A DNA stretch of 64,000 nt from Sphaerosporella brunnea (Eukaryota; Ascomycota; Pezizomycetes; Pezizales; Pyronemataceae), in assembly GCA_008704415.1 (NCBI GenBank), contig VXIS01000001.1, positions 310,001 to 374,000 on the forward strand, written 5' to 3'. Positions 42,871 to 54,855 of the stretch are shown in pieces. The first letter of the stretch is position 1; each line of letters starts with the position of its first letter. A program made the position numbers and the translations under genes. The notes beneath the pieces are model-generated. The model had not been told where the DNA came from, did not search any database, and worked only from the letters and a program-made list of their open reading frames with translations.

Positions 42871-43066
42871 CCGTAAAAACCCACCTATAAGAGACCCCTC
42901 CAGATTTGGTCAGCGGCACAGAATTGCCTTATAGGGAATTTAATGTCTCCAAAAGGAAGTCAGTAAAAACGAAAACCCTCCTTGGTAAGCTCAAAAGTTT
43001 CCCTAGAAAAGAAATTATTTGCTGCTAACCAAATCTAGGGAGTCTCTTATAAGGGAGTTTTTACGG
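42871..43066. mobile_element. TA-flanked MITE, CCGTAAAAAC ends
   Basis: 196 bp with imperfect terminal repeats of about 40 bp: CCGTAAAAACCCACCTATAA at the left, and CCGTAAAAACTCCCTTATAA at the right in reverse complement. Both run on to AGATTTGGT. TA flanks both ends (42869-42870, 43067-43068). Confidence 0.85.
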
Positions 43067-43151
43067 TAGTACAATCATACCTGTTTTGGTATAATTTTAC
43101 CGAATTGGGATCTGTGAGTGACGGCCCATGATCTAACTCCGCAACCTGCAT

Positions 43152-43507
43152 CTACCATTTGGATTTACCTACAACTTGACGATGCCCCTTATATATCCCG
43201 GCAGTAAAACCCTTCGTACCATAATCTAGACCCTCACTATAAGCCTCAATCACCCTCACACAGTGATTGTGGTAGCGATTGATAGAAACCGTTGAGATCG
43301 AGTTGAACGCTGCAGGGAGAACGGTTCTCAATCCATCAAGTGAATACTCAAGGTGTTCTCCTGCGTAATACTTAGCTGCGCACCAGTACCGCTCAATAAA
43401 TTTAAGGTGGCAGTGAAACTTTGGTAGAATATCACTTCGTGATTACGCGCCAAACTTTCTTCTTCGAGCAAGCCTTTTTGTTCTTGGAAGTCCCGCTGGG
43501 TAGCCAT
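43152..43507 (-). pseudogene. DDE transposase C-terminal remnant
   Basis: On the minus strand, MATQRDFQEQKGLLEEES and NHEVIFY lie in one frame. After a frameshift, CHLKFIERYWCAAKYYAGEH, the DDE-type motif with the catalytic Glu (FIERYW), lies in another, followed by SINRYHNHCVRVIEAYSEGL and GTKGFTAGIYKGHRQVVGK, then TAG. This is the C-terminal third of a fungal DDE transposase. Nothing upstream of 43507 matches, so the rest is lost. Confidence 0.75.
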
Positions 43508-44227
43508 AAGAGCTCTTGCATAGTTACCTAGTTTGCGAGGTCAGAGAATTCCAATGGCTTAATATTGAATCTACAAGTGAAAATACGTGTGGTGACCACA
43601 CGGCGAACCATGATAAGTTCAGCTTCACTCAATTTTGAATAGCGTAGAATAAGGGTGAAACGTATGTGTGTGTGTTATGATGGAGCTTACCCACAACGTA
43701 TCACTCGGGCAAAGGTAGGGTAAATTTTCGGGTTTTCCGTGTTGCGCCACCGGGCGCCACCGTGTTGCGCCACCGCAGCGGCTCAATTTGCTCTATATAT
43801 AGTGATTTCTCTTCGCTGGTTTTTTTTTGCAATCCGTTTTTGTTGTTGGGCGACGAAGGCCCTTGGGGGTGCACTACAAACCCGTGTATCAAAATGGACT
43901 GCCACGAACTCTGAAATTATTTGATTCACACTTTTGCACTCGGCTGTCAAATGTCCCAATCTTTCAGGTAGAATGACGTCACCACCACCACAACTCACAG
44001 CAACAAGCCACAGTTATACTCGCTCTTTACCAGTGGTTACTGTAAGCTGGACGGTATCTAGATCCGGCACTACCTACCATTAAACATCCTCAGCCACCAG
44101 CGTAGCCAATCAGAAACCCATAGAAACCGGGTGTACGGTTCGGTGGTATCGGCGGTTAACGCCGAAAAGCATCGGCGATAAGCCATCACGAGCTCACCAT
44201 GACGGCACGCAAGCGGGCTGGCGGAGC
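43508..44227. other. Intergenic, promoter of the reductase
   Basis: No gene recognised. A duplicated GTTGCGCCACCG motif lies at about 43741-43773. Confidence 0.4.
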
Positions 44228-44234
44228 TATATAA
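44228..44234 (+). promoter_or_regulatory. TATA-like element of the reductase gene
   Basis: TATATAA, 83-89 bases before the start codon at 44317, followed by a leader with repeated GAGAGAAAGC(G/A)ATTC. Confidence 0.45.
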
Positions 44235-44316
44235 TTCCACGGCGAGCGTTCGTTTTTTTAGGGTCAGCGAACCAACGATACAGAGAGAAAGCGATTCAGA
44301 GAGAAAGCAATTCGTC

Positions 44317-45866
44317 ATGGACACCATTTCACACAAGATCCACGATACCGTCGATGCGCTGAGGGGCCACCACGAGCGGCCGGGCCTCAAGAAGGGAGAT
44401 TGGGTTTTGCTCACGGGTAAGGCTGCTCTCTTTTTGGGTTCTTGGATTGATTGATTATTTACAACCCCCTCTTCCCCCCTCCTACAGGCGCCTCCGGCTT
44501 CGTCGCCGGCCACATCCTGAACGAGCTGCTCGAAGCCGGGTATAAAGTCAAGTGCACGGTTCGGGACTCGCAGAAGTTCGACACCATCCGCAACCTGCGA
44601 CCGCTGTATCGGAATGCACTGGACTACGCGATCGTGCCGGATGTAGCGTCTGAGGGCGCCTTCAACGAGGCGGTGCAGGGCGTCAAGGCGGTCGTGCACA
44701 CCGCGTCCCCGTTCATCATGGTCGACAACGCCGACATGAAGAAGACGCTTCTGGAGCCGGCGATCGAAGGGACCCTCAGCATGCTGCGGTCCATCTCGCA
44801 GCACGGGCCGGGCGTGAAGCGGGTGGTGATCACGTCGTCGTTCGCGTCCATCGTCGACCTTTCGAAGGGCCTGCGCCCGGGGCATACGTACTCGGAGAAG
44901 GACTGGAACCCGGTGACGTACGAAGAGGCGCTGCACAGCACTAACGGGAGTTTTGCGTACTGCTCCTCGAAGGCGCTGGCCGAGAAGGCGACATGGAGCT
45001 ACGTGCGCGAACACAAGCCGCACTTCTCGCTGAAGACGATTTGTCCGCCTATGGTCTATGGCCCCATCGAGCCCCACATGCGCTTGGACTCCCTGAACAC
45101 GTCGACTGCTGATATCTACCGCCTCATCAACGGCTCGGAAAAGAAGGTCCCCGAAACTCAGTTCTACGCCTGGGTCGATGTCCGCGATGTTGCCACGGCT
45201 CATGTCCGTGCCCTCGGAGCCCCTGCGAAGCCCCACACAGAGGAGGATAGGTACTTCGTCACTGCGGGGAACTACACCTACGCCGATATCTGCCAGGTGA
45301 TATCGAAGCGGTTCCCACACCTAGTAAACAGCGGGATGACGCCGAACCCAGCTGGGGTCCCAGCGGCGCCACCGCACTACAGCGTCAACAACAGCAAATC
45401 AGTGTCCGAGCTCGGACTAAGCTACCGGAGCCTGGAGACGTGCATGGTAGACACGGTACACTCACTGCTCAAACTCGAGGCCGCCTCCTCGGAAAAGACT
45501 GAAAAGCCACCCGTAAGTGTAACCGATGTCCGAACCGGGGAGGAGCACCGCAGCCACGCGCTCGCGGGCACGGGTCTGACCGTTTGCGATTGCGGCGGCG
45601 ATATGGGTACTTGTTCTTGCGCTCCTGACACGTGCGCGTGCAGGGGCTGTGCGAAGAAAGACGGCAGTAATCCGACCGCGAAGGCGCTGCTGCATGGGCC
45701 GAAACACGGAGAAGGCGCGGCCTTGTTGAAGTGTTCCGGAAATCCACAGACTTGTAAGCGGCCCGAGTGTCATGGTGGGGTTGCGGCGGCGGGAGGCAGC
45801 GTGGCGTGTCCGGTTCGGCAACTAGGGGAGGGAGAGGCAGGAGAGAGGGTTATTTTGAATAAATAA
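44317..45866 (+). CDS. NADPH-dependent SDR reductase with Cys-rich metal-binding-like tail
   Basis: Two exons are read: 44317-44416 and 44488-45866, with a 71-nt intron, giving 492 residues. Residues 1-364 are an extended/atypical SDR of the Gre2/dihydroflavonol-reductase type: LLTGASGFVAGHILNELLEA (Rossmann nucleotide site, completed by splicing), VVITSSFASIVDLS (active-site Ser), YCSSKALAEKA (YxxxK) and CPPMVYGP. Family members reduce methylglyoxal and other aldehydes or ketones with NADPH. The family normally ends near TVHSLLKLE. Here the same frame runs 128 residues further. Residues 400-421 hold seven Cys as CxC-x6-CxC-x4-CxCxxC (VCDCGGDMGTCSCAP, TCACRGCAKK), and four more Cys follow to residue 474. 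The pattern resembles metallothioneins and copper-fist C-terminal clusters. The fusion is seen directly; metal binding is inferred. Confidence 0.88.
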
Positions 45867-46614
45867 GGGTTTTGGAAGACCAACGCGGGTGTTATAGATT
45901 GTCGCATCGTCAGAGTGTCTCGAGTGAGCATCAGTGACTCACTCAGCCAATAATGCCATGACGTCATTCAACTCCAATACCTACCTGAACAGTACGAGCG
46001 ACAATCTGTGACAAACCAAAACCCGCGCATCCAGGTTCTCTGGCGGAGGCCGAATTTTGGGCCGGTAATCACAAAAACAGTTCCTGTCAAGCCAGCCCTC
46101 ATAGCCAACTATGTATCTTCTAAATTCCGATTGATTTCCCTCCGCCTACGCATGCCTCCGCCCTCCTCAATTGCAAGATCCCCCTCTCGCTTCCGCGCGT
46201 GATATATCTCTCTTGCGACATTTCCAAAGTGCCCATCCACCAGAATATGCGAAACTATATCAAACACCACCCACAAAACAAACAGGCATTAAACCCCTAG
46301 ATGCACCTGCTACCCCATCTCCCCGCATAACTCAAAGCATCTCTAAGCACCCGAAATCAAAGTCCAAACACCATACCCCCAACTCCAGCGAAGAGAACAC
46401 AGAAGCCAAACACCAAACAAACAACAACAACAAAAAAAAAAAAACCGTTCAGAAGAAATTGTTGTCTATGTCCACAAAAAATGCCCTTCAAGCCGGTTCC
46501 AAAGAGATCCTAGTACATAAGTATCATCGCAGAAAAGTATGCAGACGCAAACAAATTCCCGTCACAAGATCCCCACAAATATGTACCTAGTAACCCTCCG
46601 ATATCCCCAGCAGT
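45867..46614. other. Convergent intergenic region
   Basis: 3' flanks of the reductase and of the DUF3712 gene. Contains an A-run at about 46433-46444. The open frame at 46171-46590 is A-rich with no coding motif and is judged noncoding. Confidence 0.4.
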
Positions 46615-49600
46615 TTACGCATCTTCCGAAACACCCACAATCCTCCGAACGCCGACCATAACGCTCGCGGTTCCGCTTCCAAAGCCGACGTTGACGACAC
46701 CATCAATTTCACACGGTCTGTCACCAGAGAAAAGCTCCTTGAGCGACTTCGCGCTCAGAGCCTCCTGAAGGCTAACCTTGAACACGACGACCTGGTCCTT
46801 GGCGAGGAAGCCGGAGCTCTTCGGAGTAGAAGCTTTTCCAACAGTGACGCCAGTCTCGGCGTCCTTGATTTGAAGCTCAAAGCCCTGGACTGCCATCGAA
46901 ACCGGAAGGAGGTTGACGAACTCGATGTCGACCCCGATGCCATCATTGTTGACACGGATTCCCACACGCAGCAAGAATCCGGAGTATCCTGGGGAGTTGA
47001 TGGCAGCAGAAAAGTTCAGTCCATACATCGAGTCGGCGATGATGGTGTTCTTCGAAGCGTTTGGGGCGTCGATACGCAGCGGAATAGCACCACCAGCGAA
47101 GTATGAGGCCAGAAAACCATTGAAAGCGTCCTTCGCAGCTTGTTCTTTTCCAAGAGTAAGAGTGGCAGGAACAGAGATCTTTCCCTTCGTGGACTCAAGG
47201 TTGAAGTCGGCAATGTCAAGTGTGCCAACAGGATCAGCCAAAGTACTATAGTAGACGCGGAAGGAAACCTGGCCGAGCTGGGCACTGTTAGTGATGCTTC
47301 AGTATTTAATGGATTGAAAAATACCTTGAGCCCAATGCTGCTCATTCCGTCGAGCTTGAACATGACGTTCAACTGGAATCCGGCAGTCTGGAGACTCTGA
47401 ATGATCTGAGGGGAATCAAGCTTCGCTGAAGAAAAGCCACCATATCCGTTGAGCAGCAACGATGTCTTTGCAATTTTGATATCCTCAAACTTGGCAACTC
47501 CCAAGCTTGTATCCACCTCTGCAGCGAACTTGTCGCTAATCGAGACGTTGAACGCATCTTCCTGAAGTAGTCTCTTGAAGAATTCCTTTGAGATAGCCGT
47601 TCGATCGAGAACTTGCATATCGACGTTCTTAATCTCAGAGACCGCTTTTCCTGCTTGAGTTGAAATACTCGAAAGAGAAGTGTTCAAGCGTGCGAAAGTA
47701 CTCCCGCCAGTCGTCGAAAGATCCAGAAGGTGACCCGCTTTCTTGACAACCGTGTTGTTGGATTCTCCAGTTCCGAGCGTGAAGTTGTAAACACCGGCGA
47801 TAAACCCGTTGATGATGGTGGACTTATTGTTGATACCAATCGTAACGTTCAGTTCCAAGTCGCTAAAAATGTCTTCCTGTAAGCGCGCATCGACAGCTGG
47901 CAAAGGCACTTCCAGTTTCTGAACGGCAGCCGTGAGCCACCCGATCTCAGTCTCGCCGTCCATGGCAGTTCTTCCCTTCAAAGCCAGAGCAGTAGTCGGG
48001 TTGCCGTTCTGGATATATAAAGCGGTCAAAAAGCGACCCAGAATTTCTGGGTTCGCCTTCATATCCGTGTTCATGTACCCATGCGCAATGATCTCGGTCT
48101 TTCCGGGGGCTATCTTGAAAGCCTCGACAGTAACAGTTCCGATCGAAGTCAAACCATAAAGAAGGTCAAAATGAACGGTACCCTGCAGTCGTCAGAAGCC
48201 GAACCAAACCCAGAAGAACAGTAGAACATACAAAATGCAGCTCCACGGAGGCTTCGCTGGTCAATTCGAACTGAGTCGTGAAGTTTTCATTAATGTCATA
48301 TGAGCTTACGCGGGTCTCGAAACCGCCCACACCTTCGGATGTCAGCGTGGTTGCGCAAAGCCAAGGACGGACGGTACTTACCAGGCAGCTCAATGGCCTT
48401 CTTAAACTCAAGGCCCTTCTGAGACACTCCCGCAGTCACCACTTCAGCGGTTCCCCACAACTCCACCTCCACCCCCGAGACTGAGAAGACCATCCGGCTC
48501 AGGATACCGCCAAATGCGAGGGGGTCAGCCAGCTTCAGCCGATCCCCTTTGCTGGTGCCCGTGACCACCACTCCTTCTGCCAGTTTGGTGGCTCCTTCAC
48601 GGACTCGCAAAGACCCCAGCAAACCGTTCCCTGTATTGGTGTTCGGCGGTGAGTACAGCCGCTTCCCGAGAGGTTTCGTCTGTCGAAGCTCCAACAACGT
48701 GTCCGGCTCTAATTCAACTTCCGGGAACTGGCTAAATGTTGCTAACGTCAGATTGAAGACAGCAGAGTCCGCCGTCGCTCCCATGAGCTTGAGCGACGTA
48801 ACATTGAATGTTGACGCCGAAAGACCCTTTTGCGCGATGTTCGGTATTGCAATGAAGAAGACTGGGATTAATATTATCACCACCGAAATGATAAAAATTG
48901 CAATACCGACAGGCCACGCATATCGACGCCGTAGATGGAGCTTCCGCGGCCACTTCGATATCGCAATGCAATAAGTCCGGCGCCCTACACGTCTCGCTGG
49001 TGTTATCGGAACCGCAGGTGTCGCGTCCAGATTCACGACCTCGAACGTACCGTCAACTCCTGGACGATCAACCCTAACGCCGGGATGCGGATCTTCGTGC
49101 GATTCAACGTTGGGTGGGATAAAGTCGTTCAATTCTATGGACTGGATCTCCACAGCAGTCGAATTCCTTGTCAAGCGATCAGTCAGTCGTCGAACCAATG
49201 CCCCACTCGTTTCCTGGATCGCCGCAAGTGGGTTGGCTTTTCGCTGTAAGAGCCTTCGCGAACCACCGAACGGTCCATGACGCGCATCCGAAGGACGAGA
49301 AGGACTGGAACCAGGGACCAACGAATCCTCACTTCTAGTCTGGCTCGTTGTCGTGTTATCGGTTCGAGGTCTCTCACTTGACTGCATCCGTGCGCCTCTG
49401 GAAGATGGCTGTCTGCTCTGAATGTTCGACTCTTCATCGCCCTCCATTAAGGTCGACAGGGACCCACGTCGCTGATACGTAGTAGGGAACGGTCCGTGCT
49501 GTTGACTGAAATAATCAACTTCACCGAGGTCTCCAGGGGGTATAGCCTCACTTTTGCCCAAGTCTGGTGTACCGACCTCGCCCTCAAGTTGCAGGTACTG

Positions 49601-50653
49601 CTTAAGGGCGTTGGGCTCTGTAGGAGTTGATATTGGGCCTTGCATGGCCTCGAGGGCACTTGGATGGATGAGCGGAGGCAATTCGACATCTGGAGGAGGA
49701 CCTGGATCGCCCCTGCTGATCGAATTCGGCTCTGGAGCCTCGCTTCTGATCGAGGACTCCGGAGAGGGCTGTGGGGAGCACAGCATGCAACCTTCATAAT
49801 GGCGCTTTCTAGGAGCCGTTTCCTCGGATCCGAAGGAACTCTGCTCCAAAGTACGGTTGCCCGATATTATATCGGGTCCAACAGCTGCACCAGCAACCAA
49901 CGAGAACATTGGCACAGTACTTGGAGAATGAGCTTCGGATGGCTCTGGGTTTGTGATAGACTGCGGCCTTGGATTCGATGGTCTCACGGTACTGTCCGTA
50001 TTGGTTCGAGCTCTGGTTGCCGGGATCGGAGATGCGACATCAAAGACGGAAGGAACGTTGCTGAAACGCCTGTGATCGACCTCCATCTCCATGATCTCCT
50101 CTCTTGTCGGCATGACCGTATCCATCGGCAAACCCAGGAGACCTGGATGATGGCGTTCGAAGCTTCTACCGGTTCTAGGATAGACGATGGGACCACCCGT
50201 CATCATGTCGGCTTCGCTCGGACTGAGCGACGAGACATCCGAGGCATAACTGAGACGCTGCCCTGCGATCTCAATGTTGCGACTTGGACCCTGTTGGAGT
50301 GGATCCTGCAAAGGCCTAGGACTCACCTCGCTCTGCTCACTACTAGGCGTGTTCTCGTCCTGGGGTACTGCTGAATGGAGAACGGGAGTTAAGTGGGGAA
50401 TCCAGATCGCTGTCGGACTTCGCTCGAGTCCGTCGGCTTCGCGTATCGCGTAGTGGTCCGAAGGCCGCCTGAAAGGAGAAGATTCAGACACTGGCGAACC
50501 GCCGCTGTTGCTTTGAGATGGAGACTCGCTCTGGGTTGTCTGCTCCTGTTGGGAACTGTATGTCCAGTCGAAGCCTTGAATTGGTGGCGATACATCCATC
50601 CGACGAGTAGGCTGACGACAGGGCGTCACGCAATCAGCATCTGGCGTTGCCAT
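46615..50653 (-). CDS. DUF3712 single-pass membrane protein
   Basis: Four exons are read: 50653-48382, 48332-48232, 48182-47325 and 47277-46615, giving 1,297 residues. Residues 1-570 are disordered, Ser/Pro/Glu-rich and presumably cytoplasmic. A basic patch (SKWPRKLHLRRR) precedes the only transmembrane helix at about 578-604 (YAWPVGIAIFIISVVIILIP). The remainder should be lumenal or extracellular: all beta, with repeated LEA-like/DUF3712 units such as STFNVTSLKLMGATADSAVF, AFNVSISDKFAAEVDTSLGV and ADSMYGLNFSAAINSPGYSG, and with several N-glycosylation sequons. The introns are 47-49 nt with branch sites GCTGAC, TCTGACG or CACTAAC. The fourth exon needs acceptor GTGCCCAG, not the nearer AACAG, to keep frame. 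This family is widespread in ascomycetes, often vacuolar or cell-surface, and has no established function. Confidence 0.9.
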
Positions 50654-52064
50654 TCTGCCGAAGAGAGTGAGGATGAGAGATTGAGTGGTGGTAGAGGGGG
50701 TGATGATCGTTGAGAGAAAAGTGAGAGAGATGTGCACGAGAGATGAATGTGATTGGGAGTGGGTTCAGTGATACTCGTTGTGCGGGTAACAAGTCTTGGG
50801 CATCGCAGGTTGAGGACTCGCAGTCTGGCGGCTGGATGGCGGGCTGAGAATTGTGTTTGGTTGTGTTGACGGAGAAAGCTGGGAACAGAGGAGGAAGCGA
50901 GCAAGACACAGTCTCTGCCCTCAGCAATGGCTTCGCTACAGCATGAAAGAACTCCAAAAGTCAGCGGAGCCGCATGCCAGTATCGGGAGATCATCGAACT
51001 CGCGTTGGGCTTCTGCTGTGGATGTATGCTACCGTAGGAATGACGGAAAATATATCGACCGGCCGAGACACGGAAGATATCGTTTCACGGAATCCTGCAG
51101 AGAAAACGGAGAGACTTTCTTCCGCTTGATCTTTTCGTCGAAAATGGGCTCCTCTTGGGAAACCCACGCTGCGGATATGCAACACCACAATGCCTGCGGC
51201 GTTTGAGATAGCATGCAACATGTACGAGTTGTTTGTTCTATTTGCTATTTGCCTGAGTCTTTGATAAATATACGGACTTAAAAATAAACTGCTCTTCCGG
51301 CGTCTCTTTTCGTCGCCAAATAGTCAGCGCATTCGCGGCTAGCGCGTCTAGCCGTGGTTGCCATCAGTGGGCGATAATCGGTGGGTGATAATCGGTGACC
51401 GTGCGCCCAGGTTCTTCTTTTCCATGAGACCTACAGGACTGGAGGCCTAGGGAGGCTACTATCCTCGGAACAGCCGGTACAACAAGGTGCCAGTATCCCC
51501 CGCAGCTTCAGCCCCACCTTCTGCCGATACCCGCCCCAAGCTACAAAGCTGCAAACACTACCTACCATAGCTACATATTAACATTGCATCGACAAAGCAA
51601 GAACTCAAGGCTCAATGCAAAACTAAAGTGGGTAGATACGCCGCCGCAGCATCTATTACGGTGGTGAATTTTGGCAGCAGGCGCGGGCTCAAGATCTTAA
51701 GTGTATGAAACTTCCTGGGTGCTGCGGTTTGTTGTTTTCAGGTTAACTTTTGGTTTCCGAAGCGAAAATAATGCAAAAAAAATTCATATCTCAATCGGGG
51801 TATTGGTGCTCATGCATGACATCTTGTTAAACCTGGCGAGAAGGAAAGAATGGCACCATGGATGTGGCTCTGAGCCACGTTGTTTTTATGGATGAGTTCA
51901 GAAAAGACACTCGCTATAATTTCACCTAAAGATAATCGAAGCCAGCAAACAGAGCACTTCGGCAGTGTTCTCGATCATCAGAACCAAACAATTGCAAATA
52001 TATCTCAAAAAATCATTAACATATCGATATATCTCAAGAACAAAAACGCAAAAAAATATCAACA
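50654..52064. other. Intergenic
   Basis: Promoter of the DUF3712 gene at the left, 3' flank of the 52065 gene at the right. No gene recognised. A duplicated GATAATCGGTG lies at about 51373-51399. Confidence 0.4.
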
Positions 52065-52736
52065 CTACAAACTCCCGTACTTCTTTCCCGTCCTTCTATT
52101 CCTCCTTGATCGTCTCAGTCCCATCGCAATCTCATTCTCCCGGTGCCTTTCAGCCTGATACTCCTTCTCCACCCCTAAAAATATGTGAAACAGCCGATCC
52201 GCCTGAGGAATCGCCAGCTTCAGTGCCTCGTCCCATTCCGCTGCCGACATAATCTTCAAGTCCGCCTCGTGCTTTGCACGCTGCTTGCAGAAGAAGGCTT
52301 CCTCGAAGGGCGTGAGCACTTCTTCCTCATTGTCGGGGACCGCTGAGGTAGCTGGGGTAGAGGAGTTATCGTCGTCACTACCGTCGGAGGAGGAGGACGA
52401 GGCGGTGGCGGCGAAGGTTGTATTAGTGGTAGAGGAGAACTTGATTATCACTCTTGGCTTCGTTTTGCGGGTAGCAGCAGGGCGTTTGTGGACTCTTTGG
52501 CCGTTCCCAAGCGTTCGACTGAGGCGGCGCTGCGGACGGAGTGCGTCCTTCCCCTCTTCTCCTGCTTCCTCGACGGATGTTTTGCCGATAGCGAGGCGTA
52601 TACGCTGCGGCGCTGGCTCAGCGCCTGCTGTTTCGCAGGAGGATTTGCTGTTCATAGGGGCTTCGTTGGTGCAGTGCAGCGAGAGGGGGCTGCAGTGAGA
52701 GGAGGAAGTGTGAGAGGGCATGAATGCTGTGGACAT
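52065..52736 (-). CDS. Small hypothetical protein, acidic/basic
   Basis: 223 residues, single exon, no recognised family. The N-terminal 90 residues are disordered. A basic stretch (HKRPAATRKTKPRVIIKFSS) leads into a Ser/Asp-rich acidic run. Then a helical segment follows (LTPFEEAFFCKQRAKHEADL, SAAEWDEALKLAIPQADRLF), and the end is strongly basic (RRSRRNRRTGKKYGSL), like a nuclear localisation signal. The helical part may be the conserved core. Confidence 0.65.
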   Translation of the reverse strand: MSTAFMPSHTSSSHCSPLSLHCTNEAPMNSKSSCETAGAEPAPQRIRLAIGKTSVEEAGEEGKDALRPQRRLSRTLGNGQRVHKRPAATRKTKPRVIIKFSSTTNTTFAATASSSSSDGSDDDNSSTPATSAVPDNEEEVLTPFEEAFFCKQRAKHEADLKIMSAAEWDEALKLAIPQADRLFHIFLGVEKEYQAERHRENEIAMGLRRSRRNRRTGKKYGSL

Positions 52737-54371
52737 TGCCAGTTGTGAGAGTGAGTGAAGAATTGAAAGTCGCAGGGAAATAGTGAAGTATTTCGGAAGC
52801 AGTGAAAGCTTTGCAAAACAGTGAGCGGACTCAGAAAGTAGAGGAGATTGGAATGCAGCGAAGAATCCAGAACGTGACGAGAGTGAAGCAAAATGAAGAA
52901 GGAAAAACCACAGCGGGAAGTGGAATCGCTATCCTTTTGTTGCCGGCAGCGGAGTCAATGCAGCAGGCCCTGGTCTCTGCGCTGTGCAGCATTAATTTTT
53001 TCCGCTGAAGTATCTATGGGTTAACTTCATCCTTTCCCTGTTTATTTTCCTTTTCTCCGAATTATACTTCAGGCAGCTTTGTCACCGCAAAGTGAATCCC
53101 ATCAATAAAGTTGGCTGATACCTAAGAAAGGAAATCCTTGAGCAGGAAACTCTGCTCGGCAACGGCAACAGCCAACTGTTAGCGAGCTTGACTGGTTTTT
53201 AGCGAGGAACCCGAAAAAACTTGAAAGAAAGATACCTTATTGTCATATTTCATAGCCAATATACTTTGTGTGGAATTTACCACTGCTGGCTCCTCGCTTT
53301 GGTAGAACCAAGGCTGTCCGAGAGGAGGTGACTCACTAAAACTCACTCAGTTTCAATTGGCCCAGTGGCTTCGAAAATCTCTTGCGTTTCTGTGTTTTTG
53401 TGGGCACTACAATTTCTGAGAGCATCAAATCCCCCCTCCCTCCCCCCCCTTTTTTTTTATTAGGCAGTTCCCCTAAAATGGGTGGGGGTTAACAGGTTTG
53501 CGGGGGTGTGATAACAGATAAGTAGTGATCTATGTAGCGTACGGTACGATGCTTCCGCCCATGGCCAGATAAGTTTGGGTCCCATGGAAAATACTTTGAT
53601 CTCTCATGAAAAAGCAACAATAGCATTCTTAGATTCATAGTATCTATAATTGAAGAGTGTGAAGTTTGTCCAGAAGAACTGCAGAGGGCGGTGTCACCGC
53701 GTAAGAACCCAGTTTCTTCTACCTGTCGAGAGATAATCAACGTGAGATGTAGATTGAGTCAGTACTGTCAATAGCCGGCCCAATTGGCGGGCGGTCTGCT
53801 TTACATAGCCAGACCGGTTGGTTTATATATATAATCAATGGTCAGCCCGGCTTCGAAGCCTAGCAGCCGGGCGGGCTAGCTGCGTCTTTGTGTGTAAAGT
53901 TTACTTTTAATGACCGAGTGACTATAGATTGCGATTGTGTGCTCTGGTCCCGCGGTATACATGATACCTTCCGAGTGAGTCTATGCGGACCTGGAATGCG
54001 CTTTATCCGCCTCCGCCTCCGGATCCGTGAAGGTCTGGTGATATACCACTTGCTATTGAAACTGGGCGATCCACAGATCCCATCACTGAGTTTCGTGGTT
54101 GATAAAGAATCAGCATCCACGAAATCTAAGTCTCAGAAGATTGTGAGAGGGGGTTGAGTATACCCAGGCCCAGGGCATTTTGGTACACTGGTGGCAACGT
54201 AACGGCAAGAGCGGACAGTTCTGTTTAGTTTGAGGACCTGCATGGGTGCCTTAAGCCTTCCGGCGATTTTCGAAGCGTCTAGTAGTGGCGACGTAACTAT
54301 GTGCTCTGTTACTCGTTGTAGGACGGAGCTCACGAACAATGTAAGATGTTTTTTCTAGAGTAGACGGAGTA
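52737..54371. other. Gene-poor region
   Basis: No gene recognised. A pyrimidine-rich run lies at 53431-53460. Imperfect palindromes with AGCCGGGC and GCCCGGCT lie at about 53770-53880. Confidence 0.4.
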
Positions 54372-54578
54372 AAGTCCCTGACCACTTGATAGTGGATATC
54401 AGCAGATCGTGGATGATGAGATAAGATAAGATATATGCCTAAAGCGGTAAGGTTCGTATGTCGAGTGATGACCAGTGAGCGGCCAGGGCGGCTGGCGGTC
54501 GCGGAACCTTACCGCTTTAGGCATATCTCTTAGCTTATCTTATCATCCACTATCTACTGATCAAGTGGTCAGGGACTT
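54372..54578. mobile_element. Pogo-like MITE, copy C
   Basis: 207 bp with the same terminal family as elements A and B (AAGTCCCTGACCACTTGATA at the left; GATAAGATA and ATGCCTAAAGCGGTAAGGTT within the repeat). TA flanks both ends (54370-54371, 54579-54580). Only the terminal repeats and about 45 bp between them remain; no coding sequence. Confidence 0.92.
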
Positions 54579-54855
54579 TACCATCAAGAAGTACCTAAGA
54601 AGTAGGTAGAGGCGTGCAGACACCGGTGACGGACCACCAAAAGGATGGGGGCTTATGTAACAATTCAACCGAAGGGCTTCAAGCAAGTTTGCGGTTGCAA
54701 CGTACTAAAATCCGTCACCGGTGTGATCGTCACAGGGAATATTGAAACTCTATAACTTCTAGGTAGGGCTAACCCTAACGCTCGGGGTTGCTTGTTCACA
54801 ACCGCCGCTACCTCGACTCGACTAGCAACGCCGACACAACAAGCCCAACGCGGAA

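Noticed and set aside
44070..45320. 416-codon open frame on the minus strand
   Set aside because: Exact antisense of the SDR reductase, which has the conserved Rossmann and YxxxK motifs and a proper intron; GC-rich third positions open the opposite frame.
46171..46590. 139-codon Lys/Thr-rich frame after the reductase
   Set aside because: A-rich, low complexity, with no homologous-looking motif; lies in the convergent 3' region.
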